This document shows positions 34,501 to 44,852 of a stretch of DNA of 64,000 nt, one piece after another. The notes under the pieces were generated by a model. It saw only the letters and a program-made list of their open reading frames with translations. It did no database searches and was not told where the DNA came from. The stretch's first letter is position 1. Each line of letters starts with the position of its first letter. The DNA is from Aquatica leii (Eukaryota > Arthropoda > Insecta > Coleoptera > Lampyridae): positions 122,754,895 through 122,818,894 of the forward strand of contig CM069434.1 in NCBI GenBank assembly GCA_035610365.1, read 5' to 3'. The translations under genes were made by a program, and so were the position numbers.

Positions 34501-35110
34501 GTTTCAAGAAGTTTGCCGACTGTTAGGAATTAAGAAGACTAGGACAACGCCTCTCCATCCTCAATCTGATGGCATGGTTGAACGGATGAATCGAACAATG
34601 GGCAAGTACTTAGCCAAGGTAGTGTCCGAACACCAAAGAGACTGGGATCAGTACTTGCATCTTTTCCTAATGGCATACCGATCATCCGTTCACGAAAGCA
34701 CAGGCCAAACACCATTCTGCGTCATGCTCGGTCGTAAAATACGATTACCATGCGATCTTCAATTTGGACAAAGACCGGAAGAAGAAGTTGCTGGAGAAGA
34801 TTACGTCAGCAAGCTGGCCAAGAAGCTAGACGAATTACATGAAGAGGTCCGTAAAAACACACAAATTGCCAGCGACAGGATGAAAACAAGGTATGACGTT
34901 AAGGCACAAAATGGTTGGTTTTAACCTCGCGATATGGTCTGGTTTTATAACCCTCAAAGGAGGCGTGGTTTGTCGCCGAAGCTGCAAAGGCAATGGGAGG
35001 GCCCCTATGAAGACGTGCAGCGTATTAACGACGTTATATACCGCATCCGAAAACCGCCCAAAGGCAAGCCAAAAGTGGTCCACGTCGATCGTCTAGCCCC
35101 GTTTGCTGGC
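31576..35110 (+). pseudogene. Pol of gypsy copy A (protease, RT, RNase H, integrase)
   Basis: Protease: LQLLVDTGTTKTIIRPDML with DTG near 31704. RT: VIEPSNSPWASPVVLVKKKD, RFCVDYRQ, then a 4-base deletion relative to copy B near 32670, a W-to-stop change near 32743, MPFGLCNAPATFERLMETIL and YLDD at 32945-32956. RNase H: VLDTDASNLAIGAVLSQ and LLRTDHAALKWL. Integrase: H-H with CRKCTVC zinc site, catalytic Asp in VAIDIAGPF, Asp in LHSDQGRNF and Glu in DGMVERMNR, then a GPY/F-type end WEGPYEDV (35000). Stops at 34184 and 34922. Frame continuity with the macrodomain is through the 34934-35428 frame. Confidence 0.93.
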
Positions 35111-35668
35111 GATAATCACAATACGCAAGTTCAGGTCCGAACCAGAGTAATAAGTAGCAGAACCCGGAATCCAATCGAAGAAATGGAGTTCGAGAAGTTT
35201 ATGAACTTATACGGAGGTTCTGGAAAAGCTAGGTTCGGAGTTACCACCGAAGAACAACAAGACCTGTCCCAGACACAAAAAGATTACGCCATCGCACATT
35301 GCGTGAGCGAGGATCTTGACATGTCCAAAGGGGTTGCAGTCGTGTTTAAAAAGAAGTTTGGGCAGCTAGATGAATTACGAAGACAGCAACCGGCAGTCAG
35401 AAAAGTTTTAGGACTACGTGGTGACTGACGCTTCGTTTTTTATCTGGTCACCAAGAAATACCGTTATACAAAGACCTGTGGCGAACATTATGTAGTCTCA
35501 AGAGAGAAATGGAGTTCCATCATGTTAAGAAATTGGCAGTACCCAAGCTCGGTTGTGGCTTAGATCAACTGAATTGGAGGACAGTTCGAAACATGTTGGA
35601 GGTCATCTTCCGAGGAATAGGCATTCAAGTGTTGGTCTGTAGTTACCAACCAAGGAGAATATTGGGTC
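35111..35668 (+). pseudogene. TARG1/OARD1-like macrodomain fused downstream of gypsy integrase
   Basis: In the same frame as the integrase C-terminus (34934-35428), after a linker (about 35111-35260), comes DYAIAHCVSEDLDMSKGVAV, then VFKKKFGQLDELRRQQ. After an in-frame TGA at 35426 follows RFVFYLVTKKYRY. After a one-base frame change near 35470 come LKREMEFHHVKKLAVPKLGC and GLDQLNWRTVRNMLEVIF with the final strand IQVLVCSY. Order, spacing and the GCGLD block match the small single-domain macro family of TARG1/OARD1, which removes ADP-ribose from acidic residues and deacylates O-acyl-ADP-ribose. The GLD Asp and the LVTKK Lys, where TARG1 enzymes have their catalytic residues, are kept. Role in the element is inferred only. 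Confidence 0.88.
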
Positions 35669-35809
35669 AGGAAAAGTCCATTGACTGTTACTTTTATGGT
35701 CAAGGAAATTGCCGAAATGGAGGAAGCTGCCGCTATCGCCACGATCCGTTTTACCGGGGTCCCATCCAGTCTCCTGTTCTGGGACAGAACAGTCCTAAGA
35801 AGGGAGCAG
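35669..35809 (+). pseudogene. CCCH zinc finger at C-terminus of the gypsy polyprotein
   Basis: Directly after the macrodomain, in the same frame (35509-35982), is CYFYGQGNCRNGGSCRYRH, spacing C-x7-C-x5-C-x3-H at 35686-35742, a canonical CCCH finger of the kind that binds RNA. Then RDPFYRGP-like residues follow until the 3' LTR starts at 35810. The open frame continues into the LTR to 35982, so the natural end is uncertain. CCCH fingers are not standard parts of gypsy Pol. Confidence 0.8.
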
Positions 35810-36230
35810 TGAAACGTTCGAGAAATTATCTGCAAATTCAAGAGCCTTCTGAAAGTTGTTACCCATCTTCTAGAAGATATATCGAAAGATATGGAACACT
35901 CCAGAAGGATTCGCAGATGTGTATAAATACCGAAGAGAGGAATCGTAGGTCAGTTATTGCAATGCGAATACAACAATGTTAAGAAGAGTATCAAGTTGAG
36001 ATAAATAAGTCGTTAGCACGCGTGTGAGATAAACCTACCGAGAATAATCGTGTACGTGATTTTTAGTGTAAACAAGTGTGAAATCCGAGGACGTTATCTT
36101 ATCTTAAGTGATAGTGTTATACATAAATTAGTGTAAGTGTTTTCATTAAATATTATTAGATTTAATTAGTTCGGTTAATTTAAAAGTGTATATGTTTCTA
36201 GAATAAGTAAATGTATTTTTAGTCGCAACA
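35810..36230 (+). repeat. 3' LTR of gypsy copy A
   Basis: Starts TGAAACGTTCGAGAAATTA and ends ...AGTCGCAACA. Homologous to the 5' LTR of copy B (39894-40341) and the solo LTR at 55910-56309. Contains a TATAAATA promoter-like box near 35920 followed by a conserved GTAGGTCAGTTATTGC start region. Confidence 0.85.
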
Positions 36231-36467
36231 GTACAATAACACGCGCGTTATTGGTAAAGGCAATGATAAAAAGTTTACATTTCTTCTGCCAGTGATCGTT
36301 TTTTTTTAATTACATGTACAATGAATATAATACGCTTGTATATTCTTATATTATCTCATAATGTGTTTCTCTTATACTTATACCTTGTAAGTGAAAACCG
36401 TTTTTCTTTTACCCACGCAAACCGCAAGGTTATAACACTACCTTTAAAAATAAAACACTCAACAAAC

Positions 36468-36485
36468 TGGCGACGAGTTATAAAA
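36468..36485 (+). promoter_or_regulatory. Primer-binding site of gypsy C
   Basis: TGGCGACGAGTTATAAAA starts three bases after an LTR-like end (AACA). The TGGCGAC start complements a tRNA 3' end, as in many gypsy elements. Confidence 0.6.
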
Positions 36486-36518
36486 GAGAAGACGTTCCAA
36501 ATCTGTAAACCAATTGCA

Positions 36519-38500
36519 ATGGTGAAAAAGCCACGCTGCGTTTTGGTAATGTTTGTCAACGAAAATGATGCAAGAAGAATCTCTATTCCAATGTTCGCGG
36601 AAATCAACCCAAAGAAAAAAGATTTTGAAAATTATACAAAACGTTTCCAATATTTTACTGATCTTTGCGAGTTATCAGATGATAATCAGATAAGATATTT
36701 TATAAGCTGCATGGGTTCCGAAATGTACAAAAAATTAAAAGTTACTACAACCGCTAATAAACCTACAAATTTAAGTTTGTTACGGTAATTTTCATTACGT
36801 ACGCCTTTGCTGTTACGGTTGAAATCGTCATTAGGTACGCCTATGTGTTTTCGACGTAAAATTAGATTCAGGTGGTGACGCCATCTATCGGGTTCGTTGG
36901 TCACTTTGTATTGACAGACGGCATCCGGTGACAGACCGGCATTTTTGCACTTTACCATCGTACCTGTTAATATCTATGTCTGCGTGAATTGAATATCGTT
37001 TTCAAGAATCATCCACGTGTTGGGACACGATGGAAATTAGTAGTTTCTCTTAAGTAATTGATTTCATCCACGCAGGCGCCATGTGCCACCTTCATGAATA
37101 GGGGTATTCGTATCGTTACATAAAATCCTCAAGGGGGAAATTATAAGCGAAGGCGGAAGATCTTAATTACTGTAGACGATTGAATTCTATTCGGAGGCAA
37201 TACCTTCACCTTGATGACTATCACATTGTTCGGAAGATTTTAATTACTGGATCCGATTGAATTCTATTCGAAGGCAATTATTTAATACCACCAGAGGCGT
37301 AACATTAATGTAACAGCATACGATAAGTGTCGGTTCGATTACTGTCCTTTAAATGTGTCTTTATTTGTAGTTTGTGAGTCGCCAGGTAGACACGTCTATG
37401 TTTTTCAGGAAGTTTAATTGTAGGAGGCCGTAGGAAAAACGTTTTTCTGAAAGCACTCTGGAACTTGGTAAGTCAATTTTTTACTTATTTATACGTGGTC
37501 GCTACGGTGTAAACTCACGACTTATTATATTTGCTAATTGTACGTTCTAATTGATTTGTTACTTGTGTTTGTTACTAAATTAATTTAGATAAATTACTTA
37601 TTGCTTGCTGCTTATATCCACAATCAATTATCATTGTTAATGTTACTTATTGATAAAGTTTTATATCTGTTATGGTAATTACACTCTTGTTTGACGTGTA
37701 GTGTAAGTTGCCGATCCTGCTGCTATTCTCTATTCTATATTCTCTACAGTACGGACTTATATTGAACTACTTAATTGTTAATAGATTTATCTTTATAGAG
37801 GAATTAAAGTACCATTGTTGTTAACGATCGATGTTTCTTTTCCTTTTATTCGTTTCTTTCAGCAGTTACGAACTTAACATCTAGTTACAAGTTTATTACC
37901 ATTCTGTGGTGAGCAAGCAGAACTGACTTTGGATAGGCTCTGGCGCCCTTAATTATCTCCTCATTATTGTCTAGAGAACCTACCCCCCTCTCCGACTGTT
38001 GAGAGTTGGCCGTGCAGGTTCGTAACCAGCAAAAACTTGTAACAAGTTTTGGTGAAATAATTACATTGTTCTAAATCAGAAGCCTTTGCAATGCACTCAA
38101 AGGCAAAGATTTAGATTTTGCAAACAAAAAAACGTGGATTCTTTTACGGATTTTTTGAATTTTCTATAAAGATACTTCACTACATTGCGGATTTGAGAGA
38201 GAAGAATAATTAAAAGAAGAATTGCGAAATCAAATAATTTCAGGCATAAAAAGTGAGGCGACTCAAAGTTATTTTTTGCAAACTGATGACCTTACATTAG
38301 ATAAAGTGTGCAGATGAAGAGGTGAATCAAGGCGTAAGAATTTGCAAAGAATTACATCTGACACAAATTTATAAAATTAAATATACAGACCATAAAAAAA
38401 AATTCAGGTGCAGGGTCGAGTAATAGTAAACCACATAATATGCATATGCAGAACACCTTCATTAGTAAATAAAGTAGTGTTTGTTTTCGTTGCGGTTATA
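36519..38500 (+). pseudogene. Gag of gypsy C copy 1, interrupted by a solo LTR
   Basis: ATG at 36519: MVKKPRCVLVMF, then FENYTKRFQYFTDLCELSDD and IRYFISCMGSEMYKKLKV, typical gypsy capsid. At 36777 the frame is broken by an LTR. Past it (38049) the sequence continues FGEIITLF, in another frame QKPLQCTQRQRFRFCKQKN, then ELRNQIISGIKSEATQSYFL and TDDLTLDKVC, followed by a zinc-knuckle remnant CFRCGYKNHIDSKC near 38490-38530. Frameshifts and stops show decay. The 5' ORF start upstream of 36465 lies in the LTR and is not used. Confidence 0.75.
36778..38044. mobile_element. Solo LTR (1267 bp) inside gypsy C gag, 4-bp TSD
   Basis: Starts TGTTACGG at 36778 and ends TTGTAACA at 38044, giving a TGTTAC/GTAACA short inverted repeat, flanked by AGTT on both sides (36774-36777 and 38045-38048). 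Removing it joins the gag reading ...PTNLS to FGEIITL. It contains two internal direct repeats 77 bp apart (CGGAAGAT... at 37154 and 37231). A solo LTR arises by LTR-LTR recombination; the internal element is not in this window. Confidence 0.82.
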
Positions 38501-39893
38501 AAAACCACATTGATTCTAAGTGCAAATTTATAAATGCGAAATGTAATAAATGTAACAAAATATGACATCTAGCCAAAGTTTGTAAAAGAAGCAGTAGCTC
38601 TATATTTGTTGCTGCCAGTATTGTAGCACGTGTGCAACTCTCACCAGAAGTTGCTGAAATATTAAGTTTGTCAGCTAATTGCAATCTTATTGCAAATGGA
38701 ATTAGAAAATATTAAAACGTGCTCTTGAAATACAATCTTGCAATGTTATTTTGCAAACATATGACAAGCAAACTCTTCCGGTGACGAGAGTTAATGTAAA
38801 ATTTAAAGACACATCATTTAAAGGTAACATTTATATTATGGACGGTGAATTATATACCATTTTCGGAAGAGAATCGTTTTTTAAAATTGATGTGAATCTA
38901 GCTGATATTAAAACAACATCCGACACACATTTAAAATTGGGAATAAAAAAATGTAGTTGCTTCTTTTCGAGATATATTCAAAAATTAAATCGAACTGCTT
39001 TTTACTGCAGAATTATTTCTAAAAAATAACGCTAAACCCATTTTTGCAAAACACGTTTGGTACCTTATGCCCTAAAACTTGTGGTGGAAAATAAGTTGGA
39101 TAGATAGCAGCTCTTGGTATGATTACATCCACCACGTTTTCAAATTGGAGCACTCCAATCGTTCCAATTGTAAAACAAGATAGTAAAATTCGAATTTGCG
39201 GGAACTGTAGGGTCACTTTAAATAAATATCTTCAAATCAATCACTATCCAGTTCTTAACATTCACGCTTTAGCGTTATTTCAAAACCAAGAAAAAGTGAG
39301 AGCTACACCAACCCCAAGGAATGTTTCAGAAACGAAAGAGTTAATAACTTACTATTCTTGTTTTATTCCAGAATTGGCGGAAATTTTTTTCTATATTGTA
39401 CAATCTTTTGCAAAATTGGGTTCTTTTCAAATAGACGCCTGAATGTCAATCAACATGTAGAAAAGTAAATTTTGTCGGAGCGAGTTCTATGCTTTTTTTG
39501 ATCCGTCAAAACCATTAGTTTTTGCAACTGACGCATCAAGCTATGAACTCGGTGCCGTTCTATTACATAAATATTCTGATGGATGTGATAAGCCGATTGC
39601 TTTTATTTCTAGAACCCTCACCAAAAGTGATAAAAACTATTCACCACTTGATAAAGAAGCTTTAAGTTTTTCAATTGATTGTATGGTCGTCATTTCGTTC
39701 TTCTAACGGATTATAAACTCGTTATAAATATGTAGGAAACTTATGGACACAGGTAAATTAAACAAATAAAAAAGATGAATATGCAATACAACAAGGATGC
39801 ATTATGAAAGGTATTAGAGTAGTCATTCCAAAGAAATTGCAGGCATTAGTTCCCAATGAGCTCCATCGAGGTCATTTGGGAAAGGTTAAATAT
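38500..39893 (+). pseudogene. Protease, RT and RNase H remnants of gypsy C copy 1
   Basis: Protease tail: QTYDKQTLPVTRVNVKFKD and IYIMDGELYTIFGRESFFKI (38751-38890). RT remnant: PIVPIVKQDSKIRICGNCRV, TLNKYLQINHYPVLNIHAL (39150-39270), then a deletion of the catalytic region, resuming RATPTPRNVSETKELITYYS. RNase H: FATDASSYELGAVLLHKYSD (39520) and SRTLTKSDKNYSPLDKEAL. Integrase start: KGIRVVIPKKLQALVPNELH (39805). It is cut at 39893 by gypsy B. Confidence 0.8.
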
Positions 39894-40341
39894 TGAAACG
39901 TTCAAGAAATTACTTGCAAACGCAAGAGCCTTCTAGAAGGCTGTTATCTATTTTCTAGAAGTTATAGCGAAAAGTGAGGAACGATCGAGAAGGATTTCCG
40001 TATGTCTATATATAGCTACGAGACAGATCGTAGGTCAGTTATTGCTGGAATGCGAATGTGTTAAGAAGATTATCAAGTGGAAATAAATCGTTAGCACGCG
40101 TGTGTCTAGATAAATAAATCGAGAATAATCGTGAACGTGATAATTAGTGTAAACAACTGTGAAGCTATCCGCGGACGTTATCTTATCTTCTTGTATGTGA
40201 TATAAATTATAGTGTAAGTGTTTTTATTATTAGATTTTATTAGTTCGGTTAATTTAAAAGTGTACATATTTCTAGAATAAGTAAACATAATTGTTAGTCG
40301 TTTAAATAAATTATTTTTTAATAGTAAATAGAAACGCAACA
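39894..40341 (+). repeat. 5' LTR of gypsy copy B
   Basis: Starts TGAAACGTTCAAGAAATTAC and ends ...GAAACGCAACA, homologous to the A 3' LTR and the solo LTR at 55910. A TATATATAGC box occurs near 40010. It interrupts gypsy C at TTAAATAT, which is intact in C copy 2 near 46265. Confidence 0.88.
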
Positions 40342-40342
40342 G

Positions 40343-40360
40343 TGGCGTCAGGTGTGGGTT
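40343..40360 (+). promoter_or_regulatory. Primer-binding site of gypsy B
   Basis: TGGCGTCAGGTGTGGGTT starts one base after the LTR end. TGG plus a tRNA-complementary stretch is the expected position and form of the minus-strand primer site. Confidence 0.7.
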
Positions 40361-40676
40361 ATCGAATAGAACAAACCGTTCGCGATTTTTAGTGTAAATA
40401 CCATTAAGTTATTTGATATCGCTCCCGTAATAAAAACATTGATTACGTAAATAACTTTTAAGTTTGCGATACGCGTGTTTGTTTATAAAGTATAAAATAG
40501 TGTTTATTAAACTTTTCTTTTAACAACTGCGTGATCGCGTTATTAATTAAATTCGTTTTCGTACACTAGTGGTTTATTATTAATAAGTAGATCGTTATTA
40601 AAATTTTGTGTTATACAAAAACTGCATTTTAAAAAGTAGTGTATTGAAACTTTATATTGGTGTTATATTTAAATTT

Positions 40677-43600
40677 ATGCCGGTGACGCGTTCGCAAGCA
40701 GTTAAAATGGATGCAAAGCTATTTGAATTTCTTGAATCAATCAAAAATGGTCAGGAATCGATGAATAGAAAAATGGAAGAAAAGTTTCACGAAAATTCGC
40801 AGAAAATGGAAGAAAATTCTCAGAAAATGGAAGAAAATAATAGAAAAATGGGCGAAACTTCACAGAAAATTGAAGAAAAACTGTCGGAAAATTCTAGAGA
40901 AATGGAAGAAAATGCTAGAAGTTTAAAAGAAGAAATACGAGCGAGCATGGAAAATCAAATAAAGACTATTGAGAAACAAATACAAGTTAGTGTAGGAAAT
41001 CAAATCAGAATTGCGCAAGAGGAAACCCAAGCAGATATGCTAAATTTAAAAGAAAAAATTTGCGATTCTGTGAATGACAAAATAGAAGAAGTACAAGACA
41101 AATTAGAAGAAAAGTTAAAAGAAAATTCAAGAACCATAGAAGACAGGCTAGAGAAAAAATTGAGAGAAAGAATACAACTGCTTGAACAAAAAATGGCCCA
41201 AATGAATTGTCACGGTGAAGGAAGCGTCACGAGTGAAGGTTTAATAATGGACCATCGAGAAGAAAACACTCACAAGTTCAAAGTTGTACCACCGAATTTT
41301 GATGGTAAAGTACCATGGTCAACCTACTACAAGCAGTTTGAAGCCGCAGCTACTGCTAATGGTTGGAGCAACAAGCAGAAAGCGACGTCTTTAATAGTGT
41401 CCTTACGTGGGGAAGCGCTTGGAATTTTACAAACTGTTCCTGACCACCTACAAGAAAATTACGAACTTTTAATTTCGCGCTTAGAAATGAGATATGGAGA
41501 TGCTCATCTTCAACAAGTATACCAGGCTCAAATTAAAAGTCGGGTTCAAAAAGCTGCCGAAAGTCTTCAAGAGTTTGAGGCTGACGTCGCCAGATTAACA
41601 CGGCTTGCGTATCCTACAGCACCAGATACCTTCTTGGAGCAGTTGGCGATTCAAACCTTTGTAGACGGCCTCAGAGACAACGAAACGCAGCAGATTCTCC
41701 GATTAGCTCGACCGAAGACATTGGATGACGCTTCGGTGCATGCTTTGGAGTTTAAAGCAGCAAAACAAGCATCGCAACGAGATGGTCATAGACTCTGCTG
41801 TGCTGCTGTAGAAGTACCCGCGCAGACACTGAAAAGCATCGAGGAGATAGCGCGACGAATACTTCGGGCAAGAGGAGTGACAACTTTGAATTGCGACGAG
41901 TTAGGCCATGTACGACGGCATCGTACTAAACCTAAGAAGAGGACAAGAAGAGCGCTTGAAAATTTAGAACGAGGCGAGCAAAAGAGACAAAAAGTAATCT
42001 CATCTAGTCAGACACCGGAGATTACAATCCAAATGGCGTCACCTAGGGAGCAATTGCATAGCATTTATCTCGATGGCAAGATCAATGGGAGAAGCGTCCA
42101 GTTACTGGTTGACACGGGAACGACGAAGACCATCATTCGTCCTGACATGTTATTGGAAAACGAGAAGACATCACCAGTAACGGTACGACTTCGAACGGCG
42201 ACGGGCGACGAAATACCTACTCACGGCCAAGTCAAAGTAACCATTGGTTTGGGAAATGGAGTACTCGACCATCAAGTACTGGTAGCCGACGTCACGGAAG
42301 AAGTTATCCTGGGAATGGACGTGATAAAGAAGTATGGGTTCCATTTGGATATGAAGAACGTTGTCCTGAAGATCGACAATGAAGAAACTTCTTTTCATTC
42401 GTCAGAGAAGGCAGCCGTGCGAGTCTTATTGAGTGAAGAGGTGACTCTGCCTGCAAGGACTGAAAGTGTGGTGGTGGCACGCCTGGATGGAAGTCTCCGG
42501 GAAGACTATATACGCGCGACTGAACCAATGGAGAGCGGTTTAGTTGAAAAGGGACTACTCGTTGGCAGAACTTTAGTACGAGTAAAGAACACGATGCCAG
42601 TAAGGATCTTAAACATCAACTCAGATCCTGTAACGTTGAAAAAGAAGACCGTGGTAGGCCAATGCACGCCAGTATCACAAATTGTGAGATGCGTGAAGTC
42701 GAACGAAGATACGTCGCCGAAGAAGTGTCCACAACATCTATTGGACATTCTTACCACCAAATGCCAAAACCTCAGCCAAGACCAGCTGGCTAAAGTTAAA
42801 GTGTTGATCCAAGAGTACCAAGATGTGTTCGCGCTGGAGAGTGGTTCCAAAGGAAGAACTAACGTGGTGAAACATAAAATTAATACCGGAGACGCTCGGC
42901 CGATACGACAACATCCACACAGACTTCCTTTGGCGAAAAGAGAAGAAACCGAACAAATAATTACGGATATGGAGAGAGAAGGCGTGATTGAACCTTCAAG
43001 TAGTCCATGGGCATCCCCAGTGGTACTCGTGATGAAGAAGGATAGATCAACGAGGTTTTGCGTAGACTACAGGCAGCTAAACGACGTGACCAAAAAGGAC
43101 AGCTACCTTTTACCCAGAATTGACGATACGCTGAACACCCTGTCAGGATCCCAGTGGTTTTCTACGTTAGATTTAAAGAGTGGATACTGACAGGTAGAGT
43201 TAGAACCCAAGGATCGTGAAAAAACAGCTTTTACGATCGGAACTGGTTTGTGGCAGTTCACTGTAATGCCCTTCGGCCTGTGTAACGCTCCTGCAACGTT
43301 CGAGCGTTTGATGGAGACCATCTTGCGCGGATTGTCTTGGAAGACGTGTTTGGTTTACTTGGACGACGTGATCGTGGTTGGAAGCTCGTTTGAAAAACAC
43401 TTGAACAACTTGAAGGAAGTGTATCAGCGATTACGTGGGGCTAACCTCAAACTGGGCCCAAAGAAGTGCCACGTATTTAAGAAGGAAGTCCAATACCTTG
43501 GCCACGTCGTATCTAGAGATGGAGTAAGGGCTGACCCAGACAAAATCCAAGCAGTGCAAGCATGGCCAAGACCTATCGACAAACATCAGGTCCGAAGTTT

Positions 43601-44852
43601 CCTTGGGTTGTGCACTTTTTATAGAAGATTTGTCTCCGGATTTGCCAATATTGCCAAACCATTGACAAAATTAACCGAAGAAAAAGCAGAATTTAGATGG
43701 AATGAAGACTGCAAAAATTCTTGTAATCAACTAAAACAGGCCCTAGTCACTTCGCCGATTTTGAGTTATCCAAGAGAAGATGGAAAGTTTGTTTTGGATA
43801 CCGACGCAAGCAATCTGGCCATAGGCGCGGTCCTTTCGCAGGTTCAAGATGGACAAGAAAAAGTTATCGCGTATTTTAGCAAGGTTTTGTTCAGGCCAGA
43901 AAGGAATTATTGCGTGACTAGGAGGGAGCTGTTAGCAGTCGTTAAGTCCATCGAACATTTCTACAAGTATTTGTATAGACGAAAATTGTTACTGAGAACA
44001 GACCACGCCGCTTTAAAATGGCTACTGTAGTTCCGTAACCCAGAAGGACAAGTAGCAAGATGGATCGAGAGACTGCAAGGGTATGACTATGACACAGAAC
44101 ACCGTGCCGGAAGCAGTCTTCGGAACGCTGATGCCTTGTCCAAAAGACCGTGTCCGGCGGACTGCAGCCATTGTTCGCGACTGTAAGAAAAAGTCGAATG
44201 CCTCCGGAGAACTGCTATGGTTGATGATGAGTGGGAACCTGAGCAGTTACGTCGCGAACAAGAAGACGATCCTGAAATAAGACTACTCCTGGACTGGAAA
44301 GAAAGCGGCCGACGACCAACCTGGGAAGAAGTGAGTGCTTTGAGCAGAAATATCAAAGCGTACTGGGCGCAGTGGGACTCCTTGATAGTAGAAGACAGTC
44401 TTCTTAAGCGATCCTTAGAAAGTGCCGAGGGCACGGGAAACAGACTACAGCTGGTAGTGCCGAAGAGCAGGGTGCCAGAAGTGTTGAAGCATCTTCACGA
44501 TGGGACATCAGGAGGACACTTTGGCATTAAGAAGACGTTGGGTAAAGTGCGAGAACGATTCTACTGGATGAACTGCAAATAGGACGTCATGAAATGGTGC
44601 CGTAAATGCATAGTCTGCGCATCAGGAAATGGTCCAGCGAGAAAGCGCAAAGCACCCATAAAACAATACAACGTAGGAAGCCCTTTGGAAAGAGTAGCGA
44701 TTGACATCGCAGGGCCGTTCCCAGAATCCGATTCGGGAAATAAATACATCCTGGTGGCGATGGATTATTTCACGAAATGGACGGAGGCTTACGCCATACC
44801 CAATCAGGAAGCAGCTACAGTCGCAGACGTATTAGTAAAGGAGTTTTTCTGC
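40677..44852 (+). pseudogene. Gag-Pol of gypsy copy B (truncated in integrase)
   Basis: The likely start is ATG 40677 (MPVTRSQAVKM). The same frame opens at 40608, but that upstream part is not family-like. Order: coiled coil with seven-residue repeats (SQKMEEN, 40790-40930), capsid (FKVVPPNFDG, 41275), nucleocapsid in which the CCHC knuckle has decayed (LNCDELGHVRRHR), protease DTG (42110), RT (VIEPSSSPWASPVVLV, FCVDYRQLNDVTKKDSYLLP, YLDD at 43356-43367), RNase H, integrase to ADVLVKEFFC. It is open for over 800 codons, then W-to-stop at 43188, Q-to-stop at 44028, and stops at 44183 and 44580. Gag and Pol are in one frame, so no frameshift signal is needed. Confidence 0.93.

Larger units (their letters stand above)
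30800..36230 (+). mobile_element. Ty3/gypsy LTR retrotransposon copy A, 5'-truncated, with macrodomain and CCCH finger
   Basis: Contains gag (without the N-terminal coiled coil), protease, RT, RNase H, integrase, then a macrodomain, a CCCH zinc finger and the 3' LTR (35810-36230). The 5' LTR and leader are missing. Copy B (39.9-44.85 kb) is a close relative, only a few per cent different by eye over shared parts. Several stops and frameshifts. The 3' LTR is followed directly by the end of a gypsy C LTR and its primer-binding site, so A lies in or against element C. Confidence 0.93.
36231..39893 (+). mobile_element. Gypsy-type LTR retrotransposon C, copy 1 (degenerate)
   Basis: The end of a 5' LTR (to about 36465, ...CTCAACA) is followed by a primer-binding site TGGCGACGAG at 36468, then gag from 36519, interrupted by a solo LTR (36778-38044), protease (38430-38900), shortened RT (39120-39440) and RNase H/integrase start (39500-39890). 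It stops where the 5' LTR of gypsy B begins. A second copy of the region from 38490 onward lies at 44853-47160. Confidence 0.8.
39894..44852 (+). mobile_element. Ty3/gypsy retrotransposon copy B, 3'-truncated in integrase
   Basis: The 5' LTR (39894-40341), primer-binding site, leader, gag-pol through mid-integrase; at 44852 it switches to gypsy C sequence. It lacks the integrase C-terminus, macrodomain, CCCH finger and 3' LTR. Compared with A it retains the gag N-terminus. The junction occurs at TTTTTCTGC|GGTTATAAAAACC. Confidence 0.93.

Noticed and set aside
35100-35810. Envelope gene between pol and the 3' LTR of gypsy A
   Set aside because: No signal peptide, fusion peptide or transmembrane segment; the sequence instead matches a macrodomain and a CCCH finger.
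35509-35982. Independent gene of 157 codons overlapping the LTR
   Set aside because: It is the second half of the macrodomain/CCCH region in a shifted frame, running by chance into the LTR.
36321-36518. N-terminal extension of gypsy C gag upstream of 36519
   Set aside because: It overlaps the LTR end and the primer-binding site at 36468, which must be non-coding.
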